A stretch of DNA of 47,688 bases from Lentisphaeria bacterium UBA7640 (lineage in GTDB: Bacteria > Verrucomicrobiota > Lentisphaeria > Victivallales > Victivallaceae), in contig DLIO01000020.1 of NCBI GenBank assembly GCA_002483765.1, forward strand, positions 1 through 47,688. Direction: 5' to 3'. Made by a program: the position numbers and the translations under genes. Of this stretch, positions 33,096 through 41,481 are shown piece by piece. Positions within the stretch are counted from its first letter, which is position 1. Every line of letters begins with the position of its first letter. A model generated the notes under the pieces. It made no database searches. It was not told the origin of the DNA and worked only from the letters and a program-made list of their open reading frames with translations.

Positions 33096-34289
33096 ATGGG
33101 AGCTTTAGCAAATAATATCAAAAGCGCAATGACCGAATCATCATGGATACGACGGATGTTTGAAGCGGGAATTGAGATGAAAAAAGAATTTGGGGCCGAC
33201 AATGTTTATGATTTCAGTCTCGGAAATCCCGACGCACCGCCGCCAAAATCGGTAAAATCGGCGCTCTGCCGTATTGCAGAGAACTCTGCGGAACCATTCG
33301 CTTTCGGTTATATGCCAAATGCCGGTTATCCCGAAAGTAGATCAGCAGTTGCAGCTAGTTTAAGTCACGAACAGAAAATTGAAGTCCCATCCTCACACGT
33401 TGTACTTACCGTTGGCGCCGCCGGAGCTTTAAATGTGCTTTTTCGCGCTATTTTGGAAAAAAATGACGAAATAATTTGTCCAGCCCCATATTTCGTTGAA
33501 TATAAATTTTATGTAATCAATCATGGTGGAATTTTAAAACCAGTTCCAGCCAAAGATTTCACCTTTGAATTGGATGTAGCCGCAATTGAAAAAGCTTTAA
33601 CTCCAAACACTAGAGCGGTAATGATTAATTCTCCGAATAATCCGACGGGGCAAATTTACAGTCGCGCCGAATTGCAGGAGCTAACCGCAGTAATGCAACG
33701 TCACATGGAAAAAACCGGGCGGATTTTGTATCTGATTTCCGATGAACCGTACCGTGCATTGAATTTTGAAAACGTCGAAGTACCTCCATTATTCGGACTT
33801 TATCCGTATACGGTGATTGTCGGCTCTTACTCGAAAACTTTGTCGCTTGCTGGTGAACGTATCGGCTACCTCGCGGTATCACCAGAAATGCCAGAAGCAA
33901 TGGAATTGATCAACGGCGTGACAATGACTAACCGGATTTTGGGTTTTGTTAACGCTCCTGCTATCGCACAAAAATTACTGGTTGACATGGTTGATGAACA
34001 TGTCGATGTGAATATTTACCGCGAACGCCGTGATGCCATGGCAAAGGTCTTAAACGATGCTGGAATTAAATTCACGATGCCCAAAGGAGCGCTCTATTTT
34101 TTCCCAAAATCCCCAACTACCGATGAAACAATCTTCATTGACGCATTAAAAAAAGAGCGAATTCTGGTAGTACCAGGCAAAGGGTTCGGCTATTCCGGTT
34201 ACTTTCGGATGGCATTTTGTGTCCCAATGGCGAGCATTAAAAATTCCGCAGATGGTTTTAAGCGTGCGGTAAAAGCGGTAAAACCATAA
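33096..34289 (+). CDS. Class I/II pyridoxal-phosphate aminotransferase
   Basis: Fold-type I PLP enzyme, cytoplasmic; the exact amino-acid specificity cannot be set. The start at 33096 (398 residues) follows GGGGAAG; the frame continues upstream into hydE but that extension is a shadow. Seen: an N-terminal FSLGNPD (substrate loop), NSPNNPTGQ (about 178-186, PLP pocket Asn), ISDEPYRAL (Asp to pyridine N), SYSKTLSLAGERIGY with PLP Lys247, and the C-terminal carboxylate-binding Arg in YFRMAFCV. The closest kin are AspC/DapL/alanine-type aminotransferases. Overlap with hydE is nil (4-base gap), suggesting co-expression. Confidence 0.9.
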   Translation: MGALANNIKSAMTESSWIRRMFEAGIEMKKEFGADNVYDFSLGNPDAPPPKSVKSALCRIAENSAEPFAFGYMPNAGYPESRSAVAASLSHEQKIEVPSSHVVLTVGAAGALNVLFRAILEKNDEIICPAPYFVEYKFYVINHGGILKPVPAKDFTFELDVAAIEKALTPNTRAVMINSPNNPTGQIYSRAELQELTAVMQRHMEKTGRILYLISDEPYRALNFENVEVPPLFGLYPYTVIVGSYSKTLSLAGERIGYLAVSPEMPEAMELINGVTMTNRILGFVNAPAIAQKLLVDMVDEHVDVNIYRERRDAMAKVLNDAGIKFTMPKGALYFFPKSPTTDETIFIDALKKERILVVPGKGFGYSGYFRMAFCVPMASIKNSADGFKRAVKAVKP

Positions 34290-34384
34290 ATATCTTCCAA
34301 AAGTTATGAATTAATCTAGGATGACTCCTTGAAGATTATAGCTGGCGATGTATTTTGGTTTTATTTTAAGAAGGATATTTCATT

Positions 34385-35281
34385 GTGCTACTATCTCTAA
34401 CATTATTAGTTATAGCCGAATTTGTGGCGCTAGTTTTCTTATTGTGGCGACTGTTTGAAATCAATGCGCAACTGAAAAAAATGCGCGTTCGATATCATCG
34501 TGCCAGTTCTGCCGCACAGTCTAAACCGTGCGACGAAGTCGAAAGTGACAACCAAAAATTACTTGAGCAACAAAAAGAGTTAAACCAACAACGAAAACAA
34601 TTGGCGGCTGTAAACCTCGAGTTATCTACACTACACCGAGAAGTCAAACTAGAAAAAGAACGCTCTGATCGGCTGTTGCTGAATATTCTACCAGAGCGTG
34701 TTGCTGAAGAGTTGAAAAACACCGGAAAAAGCAAGCCGGAAAGTTTTGATAATGTGACGGTTTTCTTCTCCGACATCGTTAGCTTTACCCGGAAATCCAG
34801 CATGATGAGTACGGAAATAGTGATTGAAGAACTGAATATGATTTTCACTAATTTCGATAAAATATTTAAAAAACACCATTGTCAACGCATCAAAACTAGC
34901 GGCGATTGTTATATCGCGGCTTCAGGAATGCCCGAATCTGATCCTCGACACGCGTATAACGTCCTGAATGCAGCTACCGAGGCGATGGCGTTTGTGCGCA
35001 CGATTGAAGAATCTGAATATCACTGGCAAATGAGAATGGGGATCCATTCTGGACCTGTAGTGGGCGGCATTGTCGGTAGCGATAAATATCTTTATGACGT
35101 GTTTGGCGATACTATGAATGTCGCCGCGCGGATGGAACGTTATTCCGAGCCGATGCGCATCAATGTCTCTGAAGACACCTACGCACTGACTGGAGACGAA
35201 TTCAGCTTTATTGCTCGAGGTCAAATTGAAACGAAAGGCAAAGGTTTGATATCGATGTATTTTTTAGAAGAAACCGACTAA
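34385..35281 (+). CDS. Class III adenylate cyclase, membrane-anchored
   Basis: Makes cAMP (predicted). It starts with GTG at 34385, AAGGA 10 bases upstream. The 298 residues comprise an N-terminal membrane segment (2-22), a coiled coil (about 50-105, rich in Gln, Lys and Glu), the NILPERVAEEL linker typical of cyclases, and a catalytic domain (about 120-290). Metal Asp130 (FFSDIVSFT) and Asp174 (TSGDCY) are present, as are the transition-state Asn245 and Arg249 (DTMNVAARM). The purine-selecting pair is Lys170 and Asp238 (LYDVFGD), the adenylate rather than guanylate pattern. No HAMP or sensory domain is seen, so regulation may come from the coiled coil. It is followed 10 bases later by a permease gene. 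Confidence 0.9.
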   Translation: MLLSLTLLVIAEFVALVFLLWRLFEINAQLKKMRVRYHRASSAAQSKPCDEVESDNQKLLEQQKELNQQRKQLAAVNLELSTLHREVKLEKERSDRLLLNILPERVAEELKNTGKSKPESFDNVTVFFSDIVSFTRKSSMMSTEIVIEELNMIFTNFDKIFKKHHCQRIKTSGDCYIAASGMPESDPRHAYNVLNAATEAMAFVRTIEESEYHWQMRMGIHSGPVVGGIVGSDKYLYDVFGDTMNVAARMERYSEPMRINVSEDTYALTGDEFSFIARGQIETKGKGLISMYFLEETD

Positions 35282-35291
35282 AGAGTTTTCT

Positions 35292-36554
35292 ATGCTAAAC
35301 TATATTTTACGCCGGGCCTTCTACTCTGTACTTGTGGTTTTCGGGGTTTTAATCTTAACTTTTTTTATGTTCAGAGTGGCAGCTGGCGATCCAGCCGCGG
35401 CAATACTCGGGAAAAATCCTTCGCCACGCGATGTTGACGCCATGCGCCATGAGTTGGGCGTTGATCTACCCGTTTTCTTTGGGCGCTGGCGCTTGACGGA
35501 AGCTTTCAGCCGTGTCGAGTTCACGGAAGCGCGCGATTGGTTGAATGTCCGAATTGAAGGCACACATAGTTTTACCAAGCGTCGCTTAAATCTCGCTCCC
35601 GGTTCATCGGTCATTTTTAAACGCAACTTCGACACTGCGGAACCACTCTCAGCAAAGCTGACTACCAACACTGGAATTATCACGTTGCCAATTGATGCTG
35701 AAACTTCGGAATTTCGCTTTGCAGACACAAAGCCGTATAAAATACAAAGCATTGCATTTTATCGTCAGCAAGATTCGCTGTTTAATTCCCAGTTTACCGC
35801 AGCACTAGCGGAAATCATTAGTTTTCATAACCGATTTCCCTATGTTAACTTCTTTAACTTTGGTAATACGCTAATTACGCGCGAACCTGTAAAAGAGATT
35901 ATTTTGCGGGGAATCGTGCCATCATTACTGTTAATGATTCCGATATTTATCGGCGAGATGGTCTTAGGAATCGCTTTTGCACTGTTGTCGGCGGCATTCA
36001 AAGGAAGCTGGCTTGATCGTGCCTTAGTGCTATTTTCGGTCATCGGCATGAGCATCAGCTATCTAGTTTTTATTATTTTTGGCCAGTGGTATTTGGGCTA
36101 TTATTTCAATTGGTTTCCGGTTTGGGGTTGGGGTGGGATACAATATTTAGCGTTACCGATATTAATTGGCATCGCCAGTGGACTGGGTGGAGGAATGCGC
36201 TTTTACCGCACTGTTTTTATCAATGAATTAAATCGCGAATATTTGAGAACTGCGCAAGCTAAAGGATGCAGTGCTTTGAATGTTTACTGTCGCCATCTGT
36301 TGCGCAATACTGCGTTGCCGATAATCAGCCGAATGGCGACAATTCTACCATTTTTATTTACCGGAAGCCTGCTTTTAGAATCATTTTTCGGAATTCCCGG
36401 CCTCGGCTTTGTTGGTATTGGCGCGCTCAACAATTCCGACTTGCAGTTATTGAAAGCGCTAGTAGTAATGAGCGCGTTCTTGTTTACCGTTATCAACCTG
36501 ACTGCGGACATTGCTTATGCGTGGGTTGATCCTCGAGTTCGGTTGAAAAAATGA
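35292..36554 (+). CDS. ABC peptide-type transporter permease (DppB/YejB-like) with periplasmic insert
   Basis: Inner-membrane permease of a peptide-class importer. The 420 residues start with LRRAFYSVLVVFGVLILTFFMFRVAAGDPA (split here as TM1 plus the family's GDP motif), and the second half has the standard DppB core with EAA loop (EYLRTAQAKGCSALNVYCRHLLRN) and the ending ADIAYAWVDPRVRLKK. Between TM1 and TM2 about 120 residues (approximately 62-190) are inserted; they alternate short hydrophobic and polar stretches, look beta-rich (SSVIFKRNFD, GIITLPIDAE, SEFRFAD) and should face the periplasm. DppB normally has about 80 fewer residues. It may pair with the DppC-type permease at 2818 and the ATPase at 17353 (inference). 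Confidence 0.88.
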   Translation: MLNYILRRAFYSVLVVFGVLILTFFMFRVAAGDPAAAILGKNPSPRDVDAMRHELGVDLPVFFGRWRLTEAFSRVEFTEARDWLNVRIEGTHSFTKRRLNLAPGSSVIFKRNFDTAEPLSAKLTTNTGIITLPIDAETSEFRFADTKPYKIQSIAFYRQQDSLFNSQFTAALAEIISFHNRFPYVNFFNFGNTLITREPVKEIILRGIVPSLLLMIPIFIGEMVLGIAFALLSAAFKGSWLDRALVLFSVIGMSISYLVFIIFGQWYLGYYFNWFPVWGWGGIQYLALPILIGIASGLGGGMRFYRTVFINELNREYLRTAQAKGCSALNVYCRHLLRNTALPIISRMATILPFLFTGSLLLESFFGIPGLGFVGIGALNNSDLQLLKALVVMSAFLFTVINLTADIAYAWVDPRVRLKK

Positions 36555-36603
36555 CCCCTCAAAGCTATATTCAACCATCATTAAAATTACAGGAGAAAAA
36601 ATT

Positions 36604-37047
36604 ATGAACGATATCGAAATTAAAAAATTCATGGCAGAAAGATTAGACGCGGGCGCGTCGCTTTCAGATATTCAAAAAGAAATTCAAGAAAAATTCAAGC
36701 GTAAAATGTCCTATATGGATGTTCGTATCATGGCCTCTACACTTGAAAATATCGACTGGACAAAAAATGACCCGGTCGAAGTAGAAAAAGATCAAAACGA
36801 AGAACTTGACCTCGAAGCTTCTGAGCCTGAACCAGGTGACGGAACGACTACGGTCGAAATCAGTAAATTAGTGCGTCCTGGAGCAGCCATGAGCGGTACC
36901 GTAAAATTTGCATCTGGCGCCAAAGCGGACTGGATTTTGGACCAACGCGGCGGATTGGGTTTCGACAATGTGGTTGGCAAGCCCAGTGAAGAGGATACCA
37001 AAGCTTTTGTAGCTGAACTTCAGAAGATGGTCCAAAGCGGGCGCTAA
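36604..37047 (+). CDS. Small acidic protein of unknown function
   Basis: Not recognised. The 147 residues have an N-terminal helical region (ERLDAGASLSDIQKEIQEKF, a helix-turn-helix-like or short coiled segment, about 10-45), an acidic linker (DQNEELDLEASEPEPGDG, about 65-82) and a C-terminal part with MSGTVKFASGAKADWILDQ and a GLGFD turn. No signal peptide and no membrane segment. A strong ribosome site AGGAG is 7 bases from the ATG. It sits between the DppB-like gene (49-base gap) and the large AsmA-like gene (19-base gap), probably in the same transcript. Codon use looks like its neighbours. Confidence 0.7.
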   Translation: MNDIEIKKFMAERLDAGASLSDIQKEIQEKFKRKMSYMDVRIMASTLENIDWTKNDPVEVEKDQNEELDLEASEPEPGDGTTTVEISKLVRPGAAMSGTVKFASGAKADWILDQRGGLGFDNVVGKPSEEDTKAFVAELQKMVQSGR

Positions 37048-37066
37048 ACAGTCAAACCGGTGGCAT

Positions 37067-40000
37067 ATGTTCCACTTAAAAACAAATTTTAATAAATTCT
37101 GCTGGTTCTGCCACCGAACCGCATGCTGGGTCATTGCATTTTTTGTTATCTTTCTGATTGTCGTCTATTTACTGGTGACTAGCTCTGGATTCATCACCAA
37201 AGCGCTTTTACCGATAATTTCACATTTTGCGAGCGTTCAAATCAACGCTGAAAAATTTCTGATATCACCATTTAAATCTCGGGTAGAAATTCGCGAATTC
37301 CGAATTGGACGAGCCGAAAAGCCCTTGCTCACGGTAAGGGAATTTAAAGGATCATGGCGGCTTTGGCAAAATATCGCCGGCAATTTAAATGCGGAAGACG
37401 TTGAAGCCACTGGCGTCAGTGTCTGGCTACATCGCTCGGCGCCCTATTTCATCTCTGGCGCACCAGAAACTCCGCCAAAACCAGCAAAATTGCCCAATGT
37501 CCGTTTTAACCTGCGCAACATCACTCTACGCGACGGCAATATTAGTCTTAAACGTGATGATGATTTTGTTACCCTGAAGGTTGACGCCCTGCGTTTACCA
37601 CAGCTAAAACATGATCGGCCAGCGATGCTGTCAACCAACGGAGAAATTGAGATGTTTTTCGGTAAGAAACTTAATCTCAAAGGAAAAGCACAATTACAAT
37701 GCGGGTTCACGGTTAACCGTCATCTCTATCCATCACAAGTCGATTTAAATCTTAAAACAGAAGATATTAGTGGCATTGCTGAAGGCTTCCCGCTGAAGAA
37801 TGACACATTGGATCTTCATGTTAAGGCTGAAAGGCAAGCAGAACAAACCCGTCTTAATATCTTCGAACTCCACCATCATAAAAATGGTTCTTTCCGTAGT
37901 TCAATCAAAGCTGACGGTGTATTCGAGGGGGCGACTAATTCAGCGCGCCTAAATTTTTTAATTGCACCTCTTTCTTCGGAAATTATTCGTCCAATAGTCT
38001 CTTCATTCGCTGGCTTTGATCCTGGCCTGCCAGAATTAGCTTTTAACGGTAAACTGGAATATGAAGGAAAACAGGCTAAAGGAAGTGGCAGACTCAATCT
38101 TAAAAATCGCGGAACGACAGTTATTGCCGGAGAAAAGTTGAAATTTCCAGAATGGGATTTAAGCAGCGAATATGATTTCAGTGCCGATTTCGCCCGGAAA
38201 GAGTTACGGTTGAATAAATTTTCATTTGGAGCCCACGAAAAGAAACACAACGTCCTTAGCTTGGTATTAGGTACAGAACCACTCTACTTCTCGTGGCGCA
38301 TTCCCGGAAAGCCAATAATTCACGGGTCAACTGCATCTTGGAATTTAAAAATCGACCATTTGAATCCCACCTCATTTAATCCTCTACTAAAGCCATATCA
38401 AATTTATTTTGATAACGGAGCAATAGATCTAGAAATCGCCGCAAAAGTATCACAAAAACGTTCCGGCTTCGATTTTGGAGCTAAACTTGGAGTCGATCAA
38501 CTATTCCTTCGTCTTGATGAATTTGACTTGGAATTAAAAAAGACTGATTATACCGCCACCATTGATGGTACTATCGATCCATTAGGACGAATGTTTACCA
38601 TTGATAAAACCGAACTCTGGCAACGCGACGCCACTGGAGCACTTGGTCATGCATTGCTCAGCGGCAAGTGGGATTTAAAAACTTTTATTCTCGATGCACA
38701 TGTTAAGGTTGATGATTTGAATAGTCGTGCAGTCGCTCCTCAACCGATGATCCCTGATTTTGTTCGTGATATTATCAATAACGTGCTCGGTAAATATCAT
38801 TCTGCCGATTTTAAATTTGAAGCGCATGCCATTTTAGATTTGTGGAACGGCTTTTTAAGGGTTCCGACTGCACGGTTGCGTTTCCAACAGCCTCCGGATC
38901 TAAATACCCAACGTTTAACCGTCAAAGATTTCTACATAAACTGGGATAAAGATACTATCATGGGGCCATGCAATACGGTTCTTGATTTAACCAACTTCCA
39001 AGTCAATCAAGTCAATTCATGGGTCGCGCCAGAACACTCCTTCTGTCGCAATGGTTTGCTCTCGGGGCGCCTGAAATTCTTTATGGATGGCATTGCTACT
39101 GATATGGTCGCGGAAGCGGAACTAGAAATCTTAGAATTGGAAACAAACTCAGGAAAGATTAATTTCCCGAAAATCAATATCATTCCACAATTCAAAATCT
39201 CGCTAAAGGATTATGATATCGTTGAATTGGAAAAATTAGAATTGAAAATATTACGAGGACAGCATGATTTGGCACAGCTTCGGCTAACGGCAACTTCTGG
39301 TAGCATCAGCGACATGGCCAAAGCCCCAGGAATCTCTGCCGCGCTACAAATCAATCAATTATCGTTACCAGAACTCAATTTCCTTTACCCTCCACAAAAT
39401 TTCATGTTTATTCAAGGAACTGCCGATGCAGAAATTAACGGAACCTTCAAAGAATTTGGGCGACAAATGAGTGTGTCTGGTAGTTTACAGAGTAAAAATT
39501 CTCAATTTAGACTCAATGGAAAATCTGCTGATTTTGGTGAGACCAAAAGTTCTTTTGACGCCGTCATGGATGATTTCCATCGCCTAACGATAAAAAAAAT
39601 ACATATTACCAGTAATAACGCAGTGGATGCCGGCTTAAGTGGAAATATTGAATTACCGTTTGATAACGTCAAATTAAATTGTCAGCTTAACGACCTTAGG
39701 TGTAATGTTCTTGAACTGTTTTATCCTCAATTTCGTAAGCTTGACGGAGCGTTCAGTGGCGATATTATTGCATCAACAGAAAAATATCCCCAAAGACTAG
39801 ATATTAACAGCAAGCTAAAAATTACCGATTTTAAATTTTTTGGCATTGCCGATGGCGTAAATGGCGAATGTAATATTAATTTTAAACAGACACCAGATGC
39901 AATTACGACTAATGGGGTCTTGGATGCTTCATCTTTAGGTGGATTTAATTGGGATTCGGTCATAACCGGCAATAACCCGGCACTTATCAATATCTCGTCC

Positions 40001-41032
40001 GATAAATTCGATTTGGAAACTTTTCATAATTTAATAAAGACTAAACAGCCTGCCATCAAAACGCCATTACCGCCATTACCAGAACCAACTTTCGATTTTT
40101 CCACCAATCCATTTATCGTCAATCTCAAAATGGATAGCATAACCTATTCTGAACTTAATAAACTCAACCTTACCGCTAAAATTGTCGGAGCGAAAAATCG
40201 AATTGACTTCGAGCCTATGAATATTAATATCAATAATACTCCGATTGGGCTCAAGGCCGATGCAACTTCAGATACCGAAGGAATTCGCTGGCATGTCTCG
40301 AGTAAATTCCGCGAACTTGACCTAAGCCCGTTGACCACTACGGCTTTTGAAGGAAATTATAAAAACATCTCTGGTATTCTTGAATCGGCTCGATTTAATA
40401 TTTCTGGCAATGGAATACGCCTTCCTCGCTTTTGGGATAATTTAGAGGGTTCGTGGCTCGCAAACTACCGCAATGTTATCATCCCCAATGAATTTCGAGA
40501 AACAGTTTTGGGGCGGATATTTTTTCTACCATTTCAAGTAGTCAACGAAATAAGGAGCGCAACCTTTGGAAAAATGTCCTCTAGTCATAAACCACGCAAT
40601 ATTTTTTCCCGCGTTATTCGCACCCATGAAAACGTCGAATTCTCAGATGGAACAATCAATGTTTCGGCTAAAAATGGACGTATTAACCTTGATGAAGTTG
40701 TATTTAACGGTGATTTAATCAAAGAATTAAAATTTGGTGGCTATTTGGGTTTTGGCAGCGACCAGCACATGCTAGTAAATTCTCGGATTAATATAGAAGA
40801 AACTATCCTGCCAGTGACCATCAGGGGTACAGTTTACGATCCGGAACCAGATTATGCCAAGGCGATTGTACAATTTGCCGCTATCAATACAGGTTCATTA
40901 ATCAAAGGAGTAACCGATATTTTTAGTAGCGATTTTTTCCAAGATATTATTGAGTCGATCACTGGAAAAAATTCCAGGCGAAATATTTATTCAGAATTAA
41001 AACCTAAGGAGATAAAAGATGCAAGAAATTAA
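37067..41032 (+). CDS. Large AsmA/TamB-like envelope protein
   Basis: 1321-residue protein with one N-terminal membrane anchor (about 18-40) and a very long extracytoplasmic region of short, repeating amphipathic beta-strands, the pattern of AsmA/TamB/DUF3971-type bridge-like proteins thought to move lipids between membranes. Near the N-terminus is INAEKFLISPFKSRVEIREF, equivalent to the AsmA start of the beta groove; near the C-terminus is an AsmA-C-like RFNISGNGIRLPRF..GSW and VNSRINIEETILPVTIRGT. The first ATG has a weak ribosome site. The last 14 bases overlap the yjbQ-type gene. It implies a diderm envelope. The precise subfamily is not resolved. Confidence 0.75.
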   Translation: MFHLKTNFNKFCWFCHRTACWVIAFFVIFLIVVYLLVTSSGFITKALLPIISHFASVQINAEKFLISPFKSRVEIREFRIGRAEKPLLTVREFKGSWRLWQNIAGNLNAEDVEATGVSVWLHRSAPYFISGAPETPPKPAKLPNVRFNLRNITLRDGNISLKRDDDFVTLKVDALRLPQLKHDRPAMLSTNGEIEMFFGKKLNLKGKAQLQCGFTVNRHLYPSQVDLNLKTEDISGIAEGFPLKNDTLDLHVKAERQAEQTRLNIFELHHHKNGSFRSSIKADGVFEGATNSARLNFLIAPLSSEIIRPIVSSFAGFDPGLPELAFNGKLEYEGKQAKGSGRLNLKNRGTTVIAGEKLKFPEWDLSSEYDFSADFARKELRLNKFSFGAHEKKHNVLSLVLGTEPLYFSWRIPGKPIIHGSTASWNLKIDHLNPTSFNPLLKPYQIYFDNGAIDLEIAAKVSQKRSGFDFGAKLGVDQLFLRLDEFDLELKKTDYTATIDGTIDPLGRMFTIDKTELWQRDATGALGHALLSGKWDLKTFILDAHVKVDDLNSRAVAPQPMIPDFVRDIINNVLGKYHSADFKFEAHAILDLWNGFLRVPTARLRFQQPPDLNTQRLTVKDFYINWDKDTIMGPCNTVLDLTNFQVNQVNSWVAPEHSFCRNGLLSGRLKFFMDGIATDMVAEAELEILELETNSGKINFPKINIIPQFKISLKDYDIVELEKLELKILRGQHDLAQLRLTATSGSISDMAKAPGISAALQINQLSLPELNFLYPPQNFMFIQGTADAEINGTFKEFGRQMSVSGSLQSKNSQFRLNGKSADFGETKSSFDAVMDDFHRLTIKKIHITSNNAVDAGLSGNIELPFDNVKLNCQLNDLRCNVLELFYPQFRKLDGAFSGDIIASTEKYPQRLDINSKLKITDFKFFGIADGVNGECNINFKQTPDAITTNGVLDASSLGGFNWDSVITGNNPALINISSDKFDLETFHNLIKTKQPAIKTPLPPLPEPTFDFSTNPFIVNLKMDSITYSELNKLNLTAKIVGAKNRIDFEPMNININNTPIGLKADATSDTEGIRWHVSSKFRELDLSPLTTTAFEGNYKNISGILESARFNISGNGIRLPRFWDNLEGSWLANYRNVIIPNEFRETVLGRIFFLPFQVVNEIRSATFGKMSSSHKPRNIFSRVIRTHENVEFSDGTINVSAKNGRINLDEVVFNGDLIKELKFGGYLGFGSDQHMLVNSRINIEETILPVTIRGTVYDPEPDYAKAIVQFAAINTGSLIKGVTDIFSSDFFQDIIESITGKNSRRNIYSELKPKEIKDARN

Positions 41033-41414
41033 GTTGAGAACCAGTTCGCGTGACAGTATGAATGACATTACAGGTAAAGTAAAATCATTAATTCCTAACT
41101 CGATGAAATCAGGAATTTGTGTTCTTTTTTGTGAACACACTACCGCTGGACTGACTATTAATGAAAATGCCGACCCCGATGTCAAAACTGATATTATCAA
41201 TACGCTAGACCGCATGATTCCATTTGTTCAACCCGGATTCCTTCATCGCGAAGGCAACTCCGCGGCACATCTTAAATCTTCGTTAATTGGGTGCTCATTA
41301 TCGATCCCAATTCATAACGGTCATTTGATATTAGGACGCTGGCAAGGCATATATCTATGCGACTTCGACGGCCCACGCGAACGCCGCGTAACCGTAACTC
41401 TAATCAACGCCTGA
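41019..41414 (+). CDS. YjbQ/UPF0047-family protein
   Basis: Short cytoplasmic protein (131 residues) of the YjbQ family, which has weak thiamine-phosphate-synthase activity when tested in other bacteria, physiological role unclear. Seen: the diagnostic GICVLFCEHTTAGLTINENADPDV (given here as FCEHTTAGL and NENADPDV), HREGNSAAHLKSSL, IPIHNGHLILGRWQGIYLCDFDGPR (key part GRWQGIYLCDFDGPR) and the final VTVTLI. The His and Glu residues of the proposed metal or catalytic site are intact. AAGGAG is 8 bases from the ATG; the start lies inside the end of the AsmA-like gene. Copy 5 of the palindrome follows. Confidence 0.93.
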   Translation: MQEIKLRTSSRDSMNDITGKVKSLIPNSMKSGICVLFCEHTTAGLTINENADPDVKTDIINTLDRMIPFVQPGFLHREGNSAAHLKSSLIGCSLSIPIHNGHLILGRWQGIYLCDFDGPRERRVTVTLINA

Positions 41415-41424
41415 ACCAACTTTA

Positions 41425-41457
41425 AAATTCGCGCGCGCATAATGCGCGCGCTAATTT
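41425..41457 (+). repeat. Dispersed GCGCGC palindrome, copy 5 (after yjbQ-type gene)
   Basis: Centred on A41441, with arms AAATT.GCGCGCGC (41425-41438) and GCGCGCGC.AATTT (41444-41457) and one mismatch (41430:41452). It reads CATAATG on the plus strand like the upstream gene, 11 bases after its stop. It also lies just beyond the 3' end of the convergent oxidoreductase gene (stop at 41482). Confidence 0.85.
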
Positions 41458-41481
41458 CATTTTTGAGATTCTGCTCTATTT

